From Demequina pelophila (GTDB taxonomy: Bacteria; Actinomycetota; Actinomycetes; Actinomycetales; Demequinaceae), in contig NZ_BBLY01000001.1 in NCBI RefSeq assembly GCF_000971175.1, positions 669,709 through 733,708 on the forward strand: DNA of 64,000 nt. Direction: 5' to 3'. Positions within the stretch are counted from its first letter, which is position 1. Every line of letters begins with the position of its first letter. Positions 54,064-62,579 of the stretch are shown piece by piece. A program made the position numbers and the translations under genes. Below the pieces are notes generated by a model. It saw nothing but the letters and a program-made list of their open reading frames with translations, did no database searches and was not told the origin of the DNA.

Positions 54064-54951
54064 ATGCGCGTCGTGATCGCGGGGTCCTCGGGGCTCATCG
54101 GCACGGCGCTCAAGCACTCCCTGCACGAGGGCGGCCACGATGTGGTCGCCCTCGTGCGGCGTTCACCGGTCGGGCCCCACGAGTCGCGCTGGGACCCCGA
54201 GACCGGACGCATCGAGACGGCCGTGGTGGCCGGGGCCGATGCGGTGGTCAACCTGGCGGGCGCGTCCATCGGCGACCGTCGGCTCACCCCCGAGTACGCC
54301 GAGGTGGCGCGCTCCTCCCGGGTCGACTCCACGCGGACGCTCACGAGCGCCCTGGTCCACGGCGGCTTCGCCGGCGTGCTCATCCAGGGCTCCTCGATGG
54401 GCTTCTACGGCGACCGCGGCGACGAGGTGCTCACCGAGGCGTGCGGCCCGGGCCGCACCCTGCTCGCGGGCATCGTCCGCGACTGGGAGTCCGCGGCCCA
54501 GCCCGCGCGCGACGCCGGCATCCCGACCGCGACCGTCCGCACCGGGCTCGTGCTCGCTCCGCACGGCGGCTTCGCCGACCGCCTCCTTCCCCTGGTTCGG
54601 CTGGGCCTGCTCCGATCCCTCGGCCCGGGCAGCGCCTGGCATTCGTGGATCACCCTCGAGGACCACGTCCGGGCGCTGCGGGCGCTCATCGACGCCCGCC
54701 ACGACGGCATCGTGAACGCCGTCGCACCGCGTCCGGCGCGCGACGTCGACCTCATCCGCGCCCTGTCCGATGCGGCGGGCACGCGACCGGGCTTCCTCGT
54801 CCCCGCCTGGGCGCTGCGGATCGCGGTCGGGCCGGCGATCGAGGATCTGCTGAGCTCGGAGCGGGGCGCGCCCACCGTGCTCCGGGGCCTCGGATTCGAG
54901 TGGCGCCACCGCACGGTGGAGGACGCCGCGCGCTGGGTCTTCGCCGGCTGA
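54064..54951 (+). CDS. TIGR01777 family NAD-dependent epimerase/dehydratase-like protein
   Basis: 295 residues. A short-chain-type Rossmann fold begins MRVVIAGSSGLIGTAL; family hallmarks are VNLAGASIGDRRLT, the R-S-RVDSTRTL stretch, QGSSMGFYGDRGDE and the C-terminal LRGLGFEWRHRTVEDA. Function is unknown; the family resembles the SulA/YfcH group. It begins 6 bases after the E2 stop, so it is part of lpdA-sucB-this operon, as Rv2216 follows dlaT in mycobacteria. The stop codon lies inside an 18-bp tandem duplication. Confidence 0.88.
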   Translation: MRVVIAGSSGLIGTALKHSLHEGGHDVVALVRRSPVGPHESRWDPETGRIETAVVAGADAVVNLAGASIGDRRLTPEYAEVARSSRVDSTRTLTSALVHGGFAGVLIQGSSMGFYGDRGDEVLTEACGPGRTLLAGIVRDWESAAQPARDAGIPTATVRTGLVLAPHGGFADRLLPLVRLGLLRSLGPGSAWHSWITLEDHVRALRALIDARHDGIVNAVAPRPARDVDLIRALSDAAGTRPGFLVPAWALRIAVGPAIEDLLSSERGAPTVLRGLGFEWRHRTVEDAARWVFAG

Positions 54952-54978
54952 GTTCTACGGGCCGACTGAGTTCCACGG
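54943..54978. repeat. 18-bp tandem duplication across the stop codon of the epimerase gene
   Basis: GCCGGCTGAGTTCTACGG followed directly by GCCGACTGAGTTCCACGG; TGA of the first unit is the stop. Confidence 0.8.
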
Positions 54979-56487
54979 TCATTCGTCCGGGGACCTCCCC
55001 ACGCCCGCGACCTTCCACTCCCCCAGCGTGCCGCCGCTCCACACGAGGGTGAGCAGCGCGCGCTCCTCGTACGCCGCGACCTCCCGCCGAGTGCCGTCGG
55101 GGTCGACGACCGTGTGGGACGTCCACGCGACGGTGAGCCGCACGGTCCGCACCGAGGCGCCGGTGACGGGCGCCGCCACAGGCGCGCCCGGCGTCGAGGC
55201 CTGCGCGCCCACCACGGTGGCGTCGAGGACGCGGCCGCCAAGTGCCTGGAACCGCGTCCCCTCCGCCAGCGCAGTCGCGGTGCGCTCGGCTGCGGCGCGC
55301 GCGGGCGTGCCGGGCGCGGTGAGCCCGACGAGCGCGGCGCCGTCGCCGGCGGACAGCGCGGCGACTCGCCGCTCCGTCAACGCGCGCGCCGCCTGAGCCG
55401 GCGTCGCGATGGGGCCGGTGGGAGGTCCGGGCTCTGCCGTGGGCAGGGCGGGCGCGGCGCCGGCGCTCGACTCGACGGAGGCCCCGGACGCGGTGGCCAC
55501 GGTGCCTCGCACGGCGTCGGGCTTCGCATCGATGTCCCCTGTCCCCGCGGCCGTTTCGGGTCCCGCGGCCGTTTCGGGTCCCGCGGCCGTTTCGGTTCCC
55601 GCGCCCGTTTCGGGTCCCGCGGCCGTTTCGGGCCCCGCGGCCGGGTCGGTTCCCGCGCCCGACGTCGCCCACGGCCACGCCGACGGCACGGCCCAGCCGC
55701 CCGCCCACGCGCCCACGCCGGCCCCGCCCGCCAGCACCACTCCCGCCGCGATGATCCAGGCCCGCCGACGCAGCCGCCACGCCCAGGCCCCGCGATCGCG
55801 CTCGGTGCGCGCGCCCCGCGGGCCACGCACCCGCGCCGCGACCCCGACTGCCGCCGCCGCGGGCCCCGAACCGGCGTCCGGCCGCCACGGCTGCGGAGCC
55901 GCGCAGTCCCTGATCGCCTTGGCCACGGTCGCCGCGGCGGGCCGCTCGGCGGGGTCCGCGGCGACGAGCGGCGCCATCCACGCCTCTGCGACCTCGCGGT
56001 ACCCGTCCCCGGCGACGGACAGCGCGACGCGGCCCAGCGCATGGACGTCGTCGGCGGGGCTCGGTGTGCTCCCCCGCTCCGGCGCCGCGAAGCCCGGCGT
56101 CCCGCGCTCGCCGCCCAGCGCCGGCCCCACGAGGTCGACCAGCAGCGGCCGCGAACCCACGAGCGCGTTGGCCGGGGACACGTCCCCGTGCGACAGGCCC
56201 GCCTCGTGCAGTGCCGCGAGGGCCTCGGCCACGCCCTGGACCAGCCATACCCAGGCGGCGAGGCTTGGCGGGGACCCGGCCGCGGCATCGTCCACCCGGG
56301 GCGCACGCATCCGCGGCGAGGCCACCACGACGTCGTCCCCGCGTCGCCCCACGTCGACCGGCACGACGAGCCCGGGATGCGCGACGTTGGCGAGCGTGGC
56401 CACGCGCGCCCGGGCCGCGCGCTCGGTCGCGGCGCCCGCGCCGACGACGCGTTCCACGCGATCGAGGCGAAGGGGTGCGAGCGTCAC
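54979..56487 (-). CDS. Membrane-anchored protein kinase-like protein, probably a pseudokinase
   Basis: 502 residues. The first 200 have a serine/threonine kinase outline: helix alpha-E region VQGVAEALAALHEAGLSHGDV, then SPANALVGSRPLLVDLVGPA, GTPGFAAPE and the DDVHALGRVALSV helix. Catalytic features are missing: no glycine loop or conserved Lys, HGD in place of HRD, and DLV in place of DFG. A transmembrane helix lies at about 243-265 (WIIAAGVVLAGGAGVGAW), then an outer linker of ETAAGP repeats and a C-terminal domain with beta-strands (VRLTVAWTSHTVVDPDG). It follows the MMPL gene by 49 bases on the same strand. The kinase-like part probably binds a partner inside the cell. Confidence 0.72.
   Translation of the reverse strand: MTLAPLRLDRVERVVGAGAATERAARARVATLANVAHPGLVVPVDVGRRGDDVVVASPRMRAPRVDDAAAGSPPSLAAWVWLVQGVAEALAALHEAGLSHGDVSPANALVGSRPLLVDLVGPALGGERGTPGFAAPERGSTPSPADDVHALGRVALSVAGDGYREVAEAWMAPLVAADPAERPAAATVAKAIRDCAAPQPWRPDAGSGPAAAAVGVAARVRGPRGARTERDRGAWAWRLRRRAWIIAAGVVLAGGAGVGAWAGGWAVPSAWPWATSGAGTDPAAGPETAAGPETGAGTETAAGPETAAGPETAAGTGDIDAKPDAVRGTVATASGASVESSAGAAPALPTAEPGPPTGPIATPAQAARALTERRVAALSAGDGAALVGLTAPGTPARAAAERTATALAEGTRFQALGGRVLDATVVGAQASTPGAPVAAPVTGASVRTVRLTVAWTSHTVVDPDGTRREVAAYEERALLTLVWSGGTLGEWKVAGVGRSPDE
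55548..55650 (-). repeat. 18-bp coding tandem repeat (ETAAGP units)
   Basis: About six in-frame units encoding GPETAA-type hexapeptides in the extracellular linker of the pseudokinase. Confidence 0.85.
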
Positions 56488-56536
56488 CCTCCCAGGGTGG
56501 ACCCCGGCGGCTCACCCGCCCGGGTTATCCCCAGGG

Positions 56537-58726
56537 TCAGTCGGCGATGCCGCGGTTGGGCCACCACGCGCGCCGCCCGATGTCCCCGATGAGGCCGGGG
56601 ACCAGGAGCGAGCGGACCACGAACGTGTCGATGAGCACGCCCACGGACACGATGAACGCGATCTGTGCGAGGAAGATCAGCGGGATGACGCCCAGCGCCG
56701 CGAAGGTGGCCGCCAGGACGATGCCCGCCGACGTGATGACGCCGCCGGTCACGGCGAGCGCGCGCCGGATGCCCTCGCGGCTGCCGTGGCGGAGCGACTC
56801 CTCGCGCGCCCTCGACATGAGGAAGATCGAGTAGTCGACGCCGAGGGCCACGAGGAACACGAACGCGAGCAGTGGCACCGCGGGATCCGTGCCCGGGAAG
56901 TCGAACACGGTGTTGAACACGATGGCCGCGAGGCCCATGGTGCCCGCGAAGCTGAGGATGTTCGCGAGGATGATGAGCACCGGTGCGAGCACGGAGCGCA
57001 GTAGCGCGATGAGCACCACCAGGATCACCACGAGGATCGTGGGGATGATGACGCGCAGGTCGCGCTCGGAGGTGAGCCGGGTGTCGAGCGACTCGGCCGC
57101 CTGGCCGCCGACGAGAACCTCGGGGTCCACGGCGTGCACGGCGTCGCGCACGTCCTGGACGATGTCCGTGGCCTCCGCGGAGGACGCGGACACCTGGGTG
57201 ACGCCCACGACCTCGACACGCCCGTCGATCACGATCGGGTCCTCGGGCACGGCCCCGGCCGGCGCGCCCGCGGCGACCGCCGGGGTGAGGATGTACGCCT
57301 CGGTGATGCCGTCGATGCCGGACACGGCGTCGAGCACCTCGTCGGCCGACGCCTCCGGCGCGATGACGCGGATGGGCGACGTCGCGCCGGCGTCGAAGTG
57401 CGCCTCGAGCACCTCGAAGCCCTGGATGGACTCGACCTCGCCCATGAACACGTCGCGCTCGCCCAGGCCCCCGGACTTGAACGTGGGCAGGAAGGCGGCG
57501 AGCACCGCGAGGAACACGACCGCCGCGGCCCACACCACACGAGGCCGGCGGTCGACGGCGCGCGACCACCGCCCCCACACACCCGTGCGCTTCTCGAGCG
57601 CCTCGACGGTCTCGACGTCGGTCACCTCGCGCCCCTGGAAGCGCGGCATGGCGGGCCAGAACACCCCGCGCGCGTGCTTGCCGCCCAGGAGCAGGAGCGC
57701 CGGGAGCAGCGTGAGGGCGGCGAGGAAGGCGGCGGCGATGCCGATCGCGCCCGCCGGGCCGAGCGACGAGTTGGACTTGAGGTCGGACAGCAGCAGCACG
57801 AGCAGGCCCAGCACCACCGTGCCGGCGGAGGCGGCGATGGGCTCGAGCGACCGGCGCCAGGCCTTCCCCAGCGCCGAGTACGGCGACTCGATGCGCAGCA
57901 GCTCCTCCCGGTAGCGCGCGACCAGCAGCAGCGCGTAGTCCGTGGTCGCGCCCACGACCAGGATGAACATGATGCCCTGGGACTGGCCGTTGAGCGTGAT
58001 GACGTCCGCGCTCGCCAGCGCGTAGACGGCGATGATGGCGCCGGTGAGGGCGATCATCGCGGTGGCGAGCACCAGGAACGGCAGCACGGGGCTGCGGTAG
58101 ACGATGAGCAGGATGACCAGCACGACCGCGAGGGCCACGATCAGCAGGATGCCGTCGATGCCCGCGAACGCCTCGACCAGGTCCGCGACCAGTCCGGCCG
58201 GCCCGGTGACGTAGCCGTCGAGCCCGGTGTCCGCGGCCGCCCACTCCGCGCGGAGCGTGTCGACGTAGAGCTGGCCCACGGTGTCCTCGCCGGCGGACTC
58301 CTCGAACACCTCGGCGTCGACGGAGAAGGACACGAGGACGGCCTCGCCGTCCTCCGACGGGAACGCCTGCGGGCCCTGGCCCTGCGGCCCGGTGAGGGTC
58401 ACGTCGCCCACGGTGCGTCCCGCATCGTCCCCCTCCATGGGCGCGGCGAGGACCTCGTCGACGAAGGACTGCACGGTCGCCACGTCCTGGGGCCCGGCCT
58501 CGACGACGAGCAGCGCGGGCACGGACTCGGTGGGGGCGAACCGCTGATGCCACTCGCCCGCCTCAGTCGACTCGGCGCTCGAGGGGAGGAAGGCCCCCGC
58601 GTCGTTCTCCTGGACCTCGGAGAGCTTGCCGAAGGTCTGGCCGCCGGCGCCTCCGACGGCCAGCCAGGCGACGATGACAAGGAGGACCGCCAGGGGGCGG
58701 ACGAAGGGACGCCTCAGCACGTTCAT
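56537..58726 (-). CDS. MMPL/RND family membrane transporter
   Basis: 729 residues from ATG 58726. Twelve predicted helices in two halves, each half led by one helix and an outer loop domain of about 150-200 residues. Proton-relay signatures GATTDYALLLVARYREEL and ALGVDYSIFLMSRAREES mark the MMPL type. Actinobacterial members export lipids or other hydrophobic molecules; the cargo here is unknown. The downstream kinase-like gene on the same strand may regulate it, since mycobacterial MmpL3 is regulated by kinases, but this is inference. An upstream ATG at 58786 is less likely because the first helix starts right after 58726. Confidence 0.88.
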   Translation of the reverse strand: MNVLRRPFVRPLAVLLVIVAWLAVGGAGGQTFGKLSEVQENDAGAFLPSSAESTEAGEWHQRFAPTESVPALLVVEAGPQDVATVQSFVDEVLAAPMEGDDAGRTVGDVTLTGPQGQGPQAFPSEDGEAVLVSFSVDAEVFEESAGEDTVGQLYVDTLRAEWAAADTGLDGYVTGPAGLVADLVEAFAGIDGILLIVALAVVLVILLIVYRSPVLPFLVLATAMIALTGAIIAVYALASADVITLNGQSQGIMFILVVGATTDYALLLVARYREELLRIESPYSALGKAWRRSLEPIAASAGTVVLGLLVLLLSDLKSNSSLGPAGAIGIAAAFLAALTLLPALLLLGGKHARGVFWPAMPRFQGREVTDVETVEALEKRTGVWGRWSRAVDRRPRVVWAAAVVFLAVLAAFLPTFKSGGLGERDVFMGEVESIQGFEVLEAHFDAGATSPIRVIAPEASADEVLDAVSGIDGITEAYILTPAVAAGAPAGAVPEDPIVIDGRVEVVGVTQVSASSAEATDIVQDVRDAVHAVDPEVLVGGQAAESLDTRLTSERDLRVIIPTILVVILVVLIALLRSVLAPVLIILANILSFAGTMGLAAIVFNTVFDFPGTDPAVPLLAFVFLVALGVDYSIFLMSRAREESLRHGSREGIRRALAVTGGVITSAGIVLAATFAALGVIPLIFLAQIAFIVSVGVLIDTFVVRSLLVPGLIGDIGRRAWWPNRGIAD

Positions 58727-58815
58727 GGCGGGTCCAACGCGCGCGCGAGGGGTGCTATTCCGTGTTCTACCTGTGGTGAAGGTCACGGGGAAGCGGCCCC
58801 GCCGCAGCGGCGCGC

Positions 58816-58821
58816 TAGCCT
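58816..58821 (+). promoter_or_regulatory. -10 box of a leaderless promoter for lipB-lipA
   Basis: TAGCCT, 6 nt before the ATG at 58828. Confidence 0.55.
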
Positions 58822-58827
58822 GAGCCG

Positions 58828-59535
58828 ATGGAGTTCGTCGACTACGACCTGGGCGTCCGCCACGTGCCGTATCAGGAGGCGTGGGACCGCCAGAGGGCCG
58901 TCCACGCCCAGGTGGTCGCGGGCGAGCGCCCCGCCACCGTCCTGCTGGTCGAGCACGAGCCCGTCTTCACCGCCGGCAAGCGCACCGCGCCGTGGGACCG
59001 CCCGGTCGACGGCAGCCCCGTGATCGACGTGGACCGCGGCGGCCGCATCACCTTCCACGGCCCCGGCCAGCTGGTCGCCTACCCCATCGTGCGGCTCGCG
59101 GAGCCGGTCGACGTGGTCAGGTACGTGCGCCGCCTCGAGCAGGCGGTCATGGACGTCTGCGCGTCCTTCGGACTGGAGACGATGCGCGTCGAGGACCGCT
59201 CGGGCGTCTGGCTCCCGGCCACGGCGGACCGGCGCGAGCGCAAGATCTGCGCCATCGGCGTGCGCGTCGCCAAGGGCGTGACGATGCACGGGCTCGCGCT
59301 CAACTGCGACGTCGACCTGGGCTGGTACGACCGCATCGTCCCGTGCGGCATCTCCGACGCCGACGTCACGTCGTTGACGGCCGAGCTGGGCCGCACCGTC
59401 CCGATCGCCGAGGTGCGCGACCGGCTGGCCGGATTCCTGGAATCCGCGCTCGCGGACGTACAGTGGGCCGAGGCGCCCACCGGCGCCGAGGCCGCCGAGG
59501 CCCCCGTCCCCCTCCCCACCAAGGAGTCCGTGTGA
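58828..59535 (+). CDS. lipB: Lipoyl(octanoyl) transferase
   Basis: 235 residues. It moves octanoyl from acyl carrier protein to the lipoyl-domain lysine. Motifs: [18 protein letters not shown], the catalytic Lys in [10 protein letters not shown] (Lys139), [10 protein letters not shown] and the acyl-thioester Cys173 in VPCGIS. Start by leaderless geometry. Its stop overlaps the lipA GTG by 4 bases. The C-terminal 30 residues are a low-complexity tail ([16 protein letters not shown]). Confidence 0.95.
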   Translation: MEFVDYDLGVRHVPYQEAWDRQRAVHAQVVAGERPATVLLVEHEPVFTAGKRTAPWDRPVDGSPVIDVDRGGRITFHGPGQLVAYPIVRLAEPVDVVRYVRRLEQAVMDVCASFGLETMRVEDRSGVWLPATADRRERKICAIGVRVAKGVTMHGLALNCDVDLGWYDRIVPCGISDADVTSLTAELGRTVPIAEVRDRLAGFLESALADVQWAEAPTGAEAAEAPVPLPTKESV

Positions 59536-60590
59536 CCATCGCCCCCGAGGGCCGCAAGATGCTGCGCGTCGAGGCCCGCAACGCCGCCGTTCCGATCGAG
59601 CGCAAGCCGGCGTGGATCCGTACCAAGGCCGTCATGGGCCCCGAGTACAAGGACATGAAGGGCCTGGTCAAGGGCGGCAGCCTGCACACGGTGTGCGAGG
59701 AGGCGGGCTGTCCCAACATCTTCGAGTGCTGGGAGGACCGCGAGGCCACGTTCCTCATCGGCGGCGACCAGTGCACGCGCCGGTGCGACTTCTGCCAGAT
59801 CGACACCGGCAGGCCCGCGGCCTTCGACGCCGACGAGCCGCGCCGCGTCGCCGAGTCGGTCCAGCAGATGGGCCTCAAGTACTCGACCATCACCGGCGTC
59901 GCGCGCGACGACCTCGAGGACGGCGGCGCGTGGCTCTACGCGGAGACCGTGCGCCAGATCCACGACCTCAACCCGGGCGTGGGCGTCGAGCTGCTCATCC
60001 CCGACTTCAACGCGGTCCCCGACCAGCTCGCGGAGGTGTTCTCCTCCCGGCCCGAGGTCCTCGCCCACAACGTCGAGACCGTCCCGCGCGTGTTCAAGCG
60101 CATCCGCCCCGCCTTCCGCTACGAGCGGTCCCTGTCCGTGCTCACCGCGGCGCAGGAGGACGGCCTGGTGACCAAGTCGAACCTCATCCTGGGCATGGGC
60201 GAGACGTTCGAGGAGTGCGTCCAGGCGCTGCACGATCTCCACGACGCCGGCTGCGACCTGCTCACCATCACCCAGTACCTGCGTCCCAGCCCCCGCCACC
60301 ACCCCGTGGACCGCTGGGTCAAGCCGCAGGAGTTCGTGGACCTCGCGCAGGCCGCCGAGGAGATCGGGTTCCTGGGCGTGATGTCCGGCCCGCTGGTGCG
60401 CTCGTCGTACCGGGCCGGCCGCCTGTGGGGCCAGGCCATGCGCCGCAAGGGCCGCGAGATCCCCGCGTCGCTCGCACACCTGGGCGAGGAGACGGACTCG
60501 CGCCAGGAGGCCGCGTCGCTGCTGCGCGAGCGTCCCGAGCTCGCGGACGCCGAGGCGCCCGAGCCCGTCGCCGCGCCCGCCGCGGGCTGA
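59532..60590 (+). CDS. lipA: Lipoyl synthase
   Basis: 352 residues from GTG 59532. A radical SAM enzyme that inserts two sulfurs into the protein-bound octanoyl chain. Auxiliary cluster cysteines are Cys55, Cys60 and Cys66 ([12 protein letters not shown]); the radical SAM cluster is CTRRCDFC (Cys81, 85, 88). The C-terminal RSSYRAG provides the conserved Arg-Ser-Ser. It consumes an Fe-S cluster each turn, which ties it to the A-type carrier in this window. Coupled to lipB. Confidence 0.96.
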   Translation: MTIAPEGRKMLRVEARNAAVPIERKPAWIRTKAVMGPEYKDMKGLVKGGSLHTVCEEAGCPNIFECWEDREATFLIGGDQCTRRCDFCQIDTGRPAAFDADEPRRVAESVQQMGLKYSTITGVARDDLEDGGAWLYAETVRQIHDLNPGVGVELLIPDFNAVPDQLAEVFSSRPEVLAHNVETVPRVFKRIRPAFRYERSLSVLTAAQEDGLVTKSNLILGMGETFEECVQALHDLHDAGCDLLTITQYLRPSPRHHPVDRWVKPQEFVDLAQAAEEIGFLGVMSGPLVRSSYRAGRLWGQAMRRKGREIPASLAHLGEETDSRQEAASLLRERPELADAEAPEPVAAPAAG

Positions 60591-60636
60591 GGCGAGCGCC
60601 ACACCCCGCCCGCATTCCGGGCACTCCCCCACGCAC

Positions 60637-60642
60637 TAGACT
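60637..60642 (+). promoter_or_regulatory. -10 box upstream of the DUF4191 gene
   Basis: TAGACT, 10 nt before the ATG at 60653; a leader of at most a few bases. Confidence 0.45.
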
Positions 60643-60652
60643 GTTCGGCATT

Positions 60653-61354
60653 ATGGCGAAGGACAAGCAGCCCCAGAAGAAGCAGCGGTGGTACACGCTC
60701 ATCGCGCAGGCCTACAAGGTCACGGCACCCCACGACAAGTGGCTGCTGCCCGGCATCCTCGCGATCGTCATCGGCGGCATCGCGGCCTTCGTGATCGCCG
60801 GCCTGCTGATCGGCGGCGTGTTCGCGATCGTCTACATGTCGATCTTCGGCGTGCTCACCGCGATCCTGGGCGCGCTGTTCTTCCTCACCCGCCGCTTCGA
60901 GTCGAACGCCTACGCGCGCATGGAGGGCCAGACCGGTGCCTCGCTCGCGGTCGCGCAGGCGATCCGCAACGGCTGGGAGTTCTCCGAGGACCCCGTGAGC
61001 ATGGACCCGCGCGCCGGCACCGTGATCTTCCAGGGCGTGGGCAAGGGCGGCATCGTCCTGCTGGTCGAGGGCGGCCCCGCGGCCCGCAAGCAGGTGACGG
61101 CCACCCAGCGCCGCATCGAGAAGCTCGTGCCCGGCATCCCCGTCCACCCCATCTACGTGGGCACGCGCGAGGGCGAGGTGCGCCTCAACAAGCTGCAGAA
61201 GGCCATCCGCCGCCACAAGAAGGCCCTCAACAAGAACGACCGCGCCACGGTCGCGGCGCGCCTCAAGGCGATCGGCGGCACCAAGCCCCCGATGCCCAAG
61301 GGCATCGACCCGCTGCGCGCGCGTCCCGACCGCAAGGGCATGCGCGGCCGCTGA
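60653..61354 (+). CDS. DUF4191 family membrane protein
   Basis: 233 residues. A basic N-terminus (KQPQKKQRWYTLIAQAYKVT) precedes two hydrophobic helices (about 32-82) and a cytoplasmic alpha/beta domain (GTVIFQGVGKGGIVLLVEGGPAARKQVTATQRRIEKLVPG). The tail is very basic (KAIRRHKKALNKND, RPDRKGMRGR). DUF4191 always accompanies lipA in actinobacteria as far as I recall (Rv2219); function unknown. It has its own weak promoter and a strong terminator. Confidence 0.87.
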   Translation: MAKDKQPQKKQRWYTLIAQAYKVTAPHDKWLLPGILAIVIGGIAAFVIAGLLIGGVFAIVYMSIFGVLTAILGALFFLTRRFESNAYARMEGQTGASLAVAQAIRNGWEFSEDPVSMDPRAGTVIFQGVGKGGIVLLVEGGPAARKQVTATQRRIEKLVPGIPVHPIYVGTREGEVRLNKLQKAIRRHKKALNKNDRATVAARLKAIGGTKPPMPKGIDPLRARPDRKGMRGR

Positions 61355-61367
61355 GCCTCACCCCCGT

Positions 61368-61420
61368 CGACAACCCCCTTCCCTCCTCCGCTCACCAGCG
61401 GAATGGGTAGGGGGTTGTCG
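61368..61420 (+). terminator. Terminator after the DUF4191 gene, overlapping the dispersed element
   Basis: A 16-bp stem with one mismatch (arms 61368-61383 and 61405-61420), an inner CCGCT/AGCGG hairpin, then CTTTT. Its right arm is the first half of repeat copy B. Confidence 0.8.
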
Positions 61421-61465
61421 CTTTTCCAGGGTCGGTGCGCGCCAGGGGTGGCTGGTTGTCGATTC
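61403..61465 (+). repeat. 63-bp dispersed element, copy B
   Basis: Starts ATGGGTAGGGGGTTGTCGCT, carries TCGGTGCGC in the middle and ends GGCTGGTTGTCGATTC. It is the counterpart of copy A at 39541-39603 and, like it, lies just after a gene's terminator and before a converging gene. Confidence 0.8.
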
Positions 61466-61479
61466 GGCGGTGAACCCGC

Positions 61480-61941
61480 TCAGCCGGGCAGGTGCACGCG
61501 CACGCCCGACGGGCCGGGCTCGAAGGTCACGCCCGTGAAGTCGGGGATGCGGCGCAGGCCACGCGTGACGGGTGCGTCGACGCCGCCCACGATCACCACC
61601 GTCGCGCCGGACGCCACGGCCGCGGTGACGCCCACGACGGAGTCCTCGAAGACCACGCACTCCTCCGCGCGCGTCCCCAGCTGGTCCGCGGCGGTCTCGT
61701 ACGGCTCCGGGTCGGGCTTGGTGTTGATGACATCCTCGGACGCCACCACGACGGGCGGCTCCGGGAAGCCCGCCTCGGCCACGCGGCGGCGGGTCGCGGC
61801 GTGCGGGGCGGTCGTCGCGATGCCCCAGCGCCCGGCGGGGATAGTGGCGATCGCGTCCACCGCGCCGGGGATGGCGCCGGTGAAGGTCAGCAGCGTGCCC
61901 TCCATGTCGCAGATGACGGCGTGGCAGTCGAGGGTGGTCAT
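61480..61941 (-). CDS. Short HAD-superfamily hydrolase-like protein
   Basis: 153 residues, clearly shorter than the usual 210-230 for sugar-phosphate HADs: the helical cap that normally follows motif I is absent (GTLLTFTGAIPGAVDAIATIP joins directly to the core). Motif I is DMEGT, so the second Asp (general acid) is Glu. Motif II is ATTAPH, the Lys is in NTKPDPEPY and motif III is FEDSVVGVTAA. It may be a small phosphatase or an inactive relative; the substrate is unknown. Its ATG overlaps the RDD gene stop (ATGA). Confidence 0.75.
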   Translation of the reverse strand: MTTLDCHAVICDMEGTLLTFTGAIPGAVDAIATIPAGRWGIATTAPHAATRRRVAEAGFPEPPVVVASEDVINTKPDPEPYETAADQLGTRAEECVVFEDSVVGVTAAVASGATVVIVGGVDAPVTRGLRRIPDFTGVTFEPGPSGVRVHLPG

Positions 61942-62354
61942 GAGGTCCCCTTTCTCAGGACGATGCGGGTGCCGGCGGCGCGGTCGTGCAGGCCCCGGCC
62001 ATCGGGGCCCCACACGACGGCCGGGATCACCAGCGCGAGCAGCAGGGTGCGGGTGACGGCCCGCAGGCCGACGGTCGGGGCGCCGTCGGCGGAGATCACG
62101 CGCAGGCCCAGCAGGGCGTGGCCCGCGGTGGCGCCGAGCGTGGCGACCAGCACCAGGTGCTGGACGGCCCAGACGCCGAGCGCCGCGAACGGGGCACCGG
62201 CGAGCAGGACCCGCTCGGGCCAGGTGGCCGCCTCGAGGTCGAAGCCCGAGTCCACGAAGAACGCGGACGAGATGAGCAGGCACAGCACCCAGTCGATGCC
62301 GATGCCCACCAGCCGGCGTCCCACGTGCGCGCGGGCGTCGGCGGTCTCGGTCAT
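61938..62354 (-). CDS. RDD family membrane protein
   Basis: 138 residues from ATG 62354, placed by a TAGGAT box 7 nt upstream; an in-frame ATG at 62363 overlaps that box. The RDD signature is split between VGRRLVGIGIDWVLC and the C-terminal GLHDRAAGTRIVLRK, with three or four hydrophobic helices. Function unknown; suggested ion or solute transport in other bacteria. A gene of this family sits between lipA and glnA1 in mycobacteria too (Rv2219A). First gene of a two-gene unit with the HAD gene. Confidence 0.83.
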   Translation of the reverse strand: MTETADARAHVGRRLVGIGIDWVLCLLISSAFFVDSGFDLEAATWPERVLLAGAPFAALGVWAVQHLVLVATLGATAGHALLGLRVISADGAPTVGLRAVTRTLLLALVIPAVVWGPDGRGLHDRAAGTRIVLRKGTS

Positions 62355-62361
62355 GCGCCCC

Positions 62362-62367
62362 ATCCTA
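62362..62367 (-). promoter_or_regulatory. -10 box of a leaderless promoter for the RDD gene
   Basis: TAGGAT on the minus strand, 7 nt before the ATG at 62354. Confidence 0.55.
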
Positions 62368-62408
62368 AGGACGCGGAACCGGGCCCCCGGACCGCCACCC
62401 GGGACCGT

Positions 62409-62440
62409 GCATCGTCCCCCGACCCGGCCCCTGCATCGTC
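62409..62440 (-). repeat. Direct pair of GACGATGC motifs, copies 17 and 18
   Basis: Minus strand cores at 62409-62416 and 62433-62440, contexts GGGGGACGATGCACGG and GGGGGACGATGCAGGG, 24 bp apart, between the divergent RDD and glnA genes. Confidence 0.75.
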
Positions 62441-62480
62441 CCCCGGCAACCAGGGACGACCCCCGAACCGAGTGCCACAG

Positions 62481-62518
62481 TTAACCGCTTGGAAACATGG
62501 CGTGCATACGAAGGCAAC
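62481..62518 (+). promoter_or_regulatory. Candidate GlnR-type box upstream of glnA
   Basis: TTAAC (62481-62485), 6 nt, GAAAC (62492-62496) fits the actinobacterial GlnR half-site gTnAC-n6-GaAAC; a weaker second pair (TGCAT, GCAAC) follows with the same spacing. It lies 11-48 nt before the -10 box. Confidence 0.45.
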
Positions 62519-62528
62519 CCCCCGGCCC

Positions 62529-62534
62529 TAGGGT
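62529..62534 (+). promoter_or_regulatory. -10 box of the glnA promoter
   Basis: TAGGGT, giving a leader of about 39 nt with AAGGAG (62567-62572) before the ATG. Confidence 0.5.
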
Positions 62535-62579
62535 GAGGACTGCCACTCCCGGCACGAATCTCGCTCAAGGAGTTACTGG

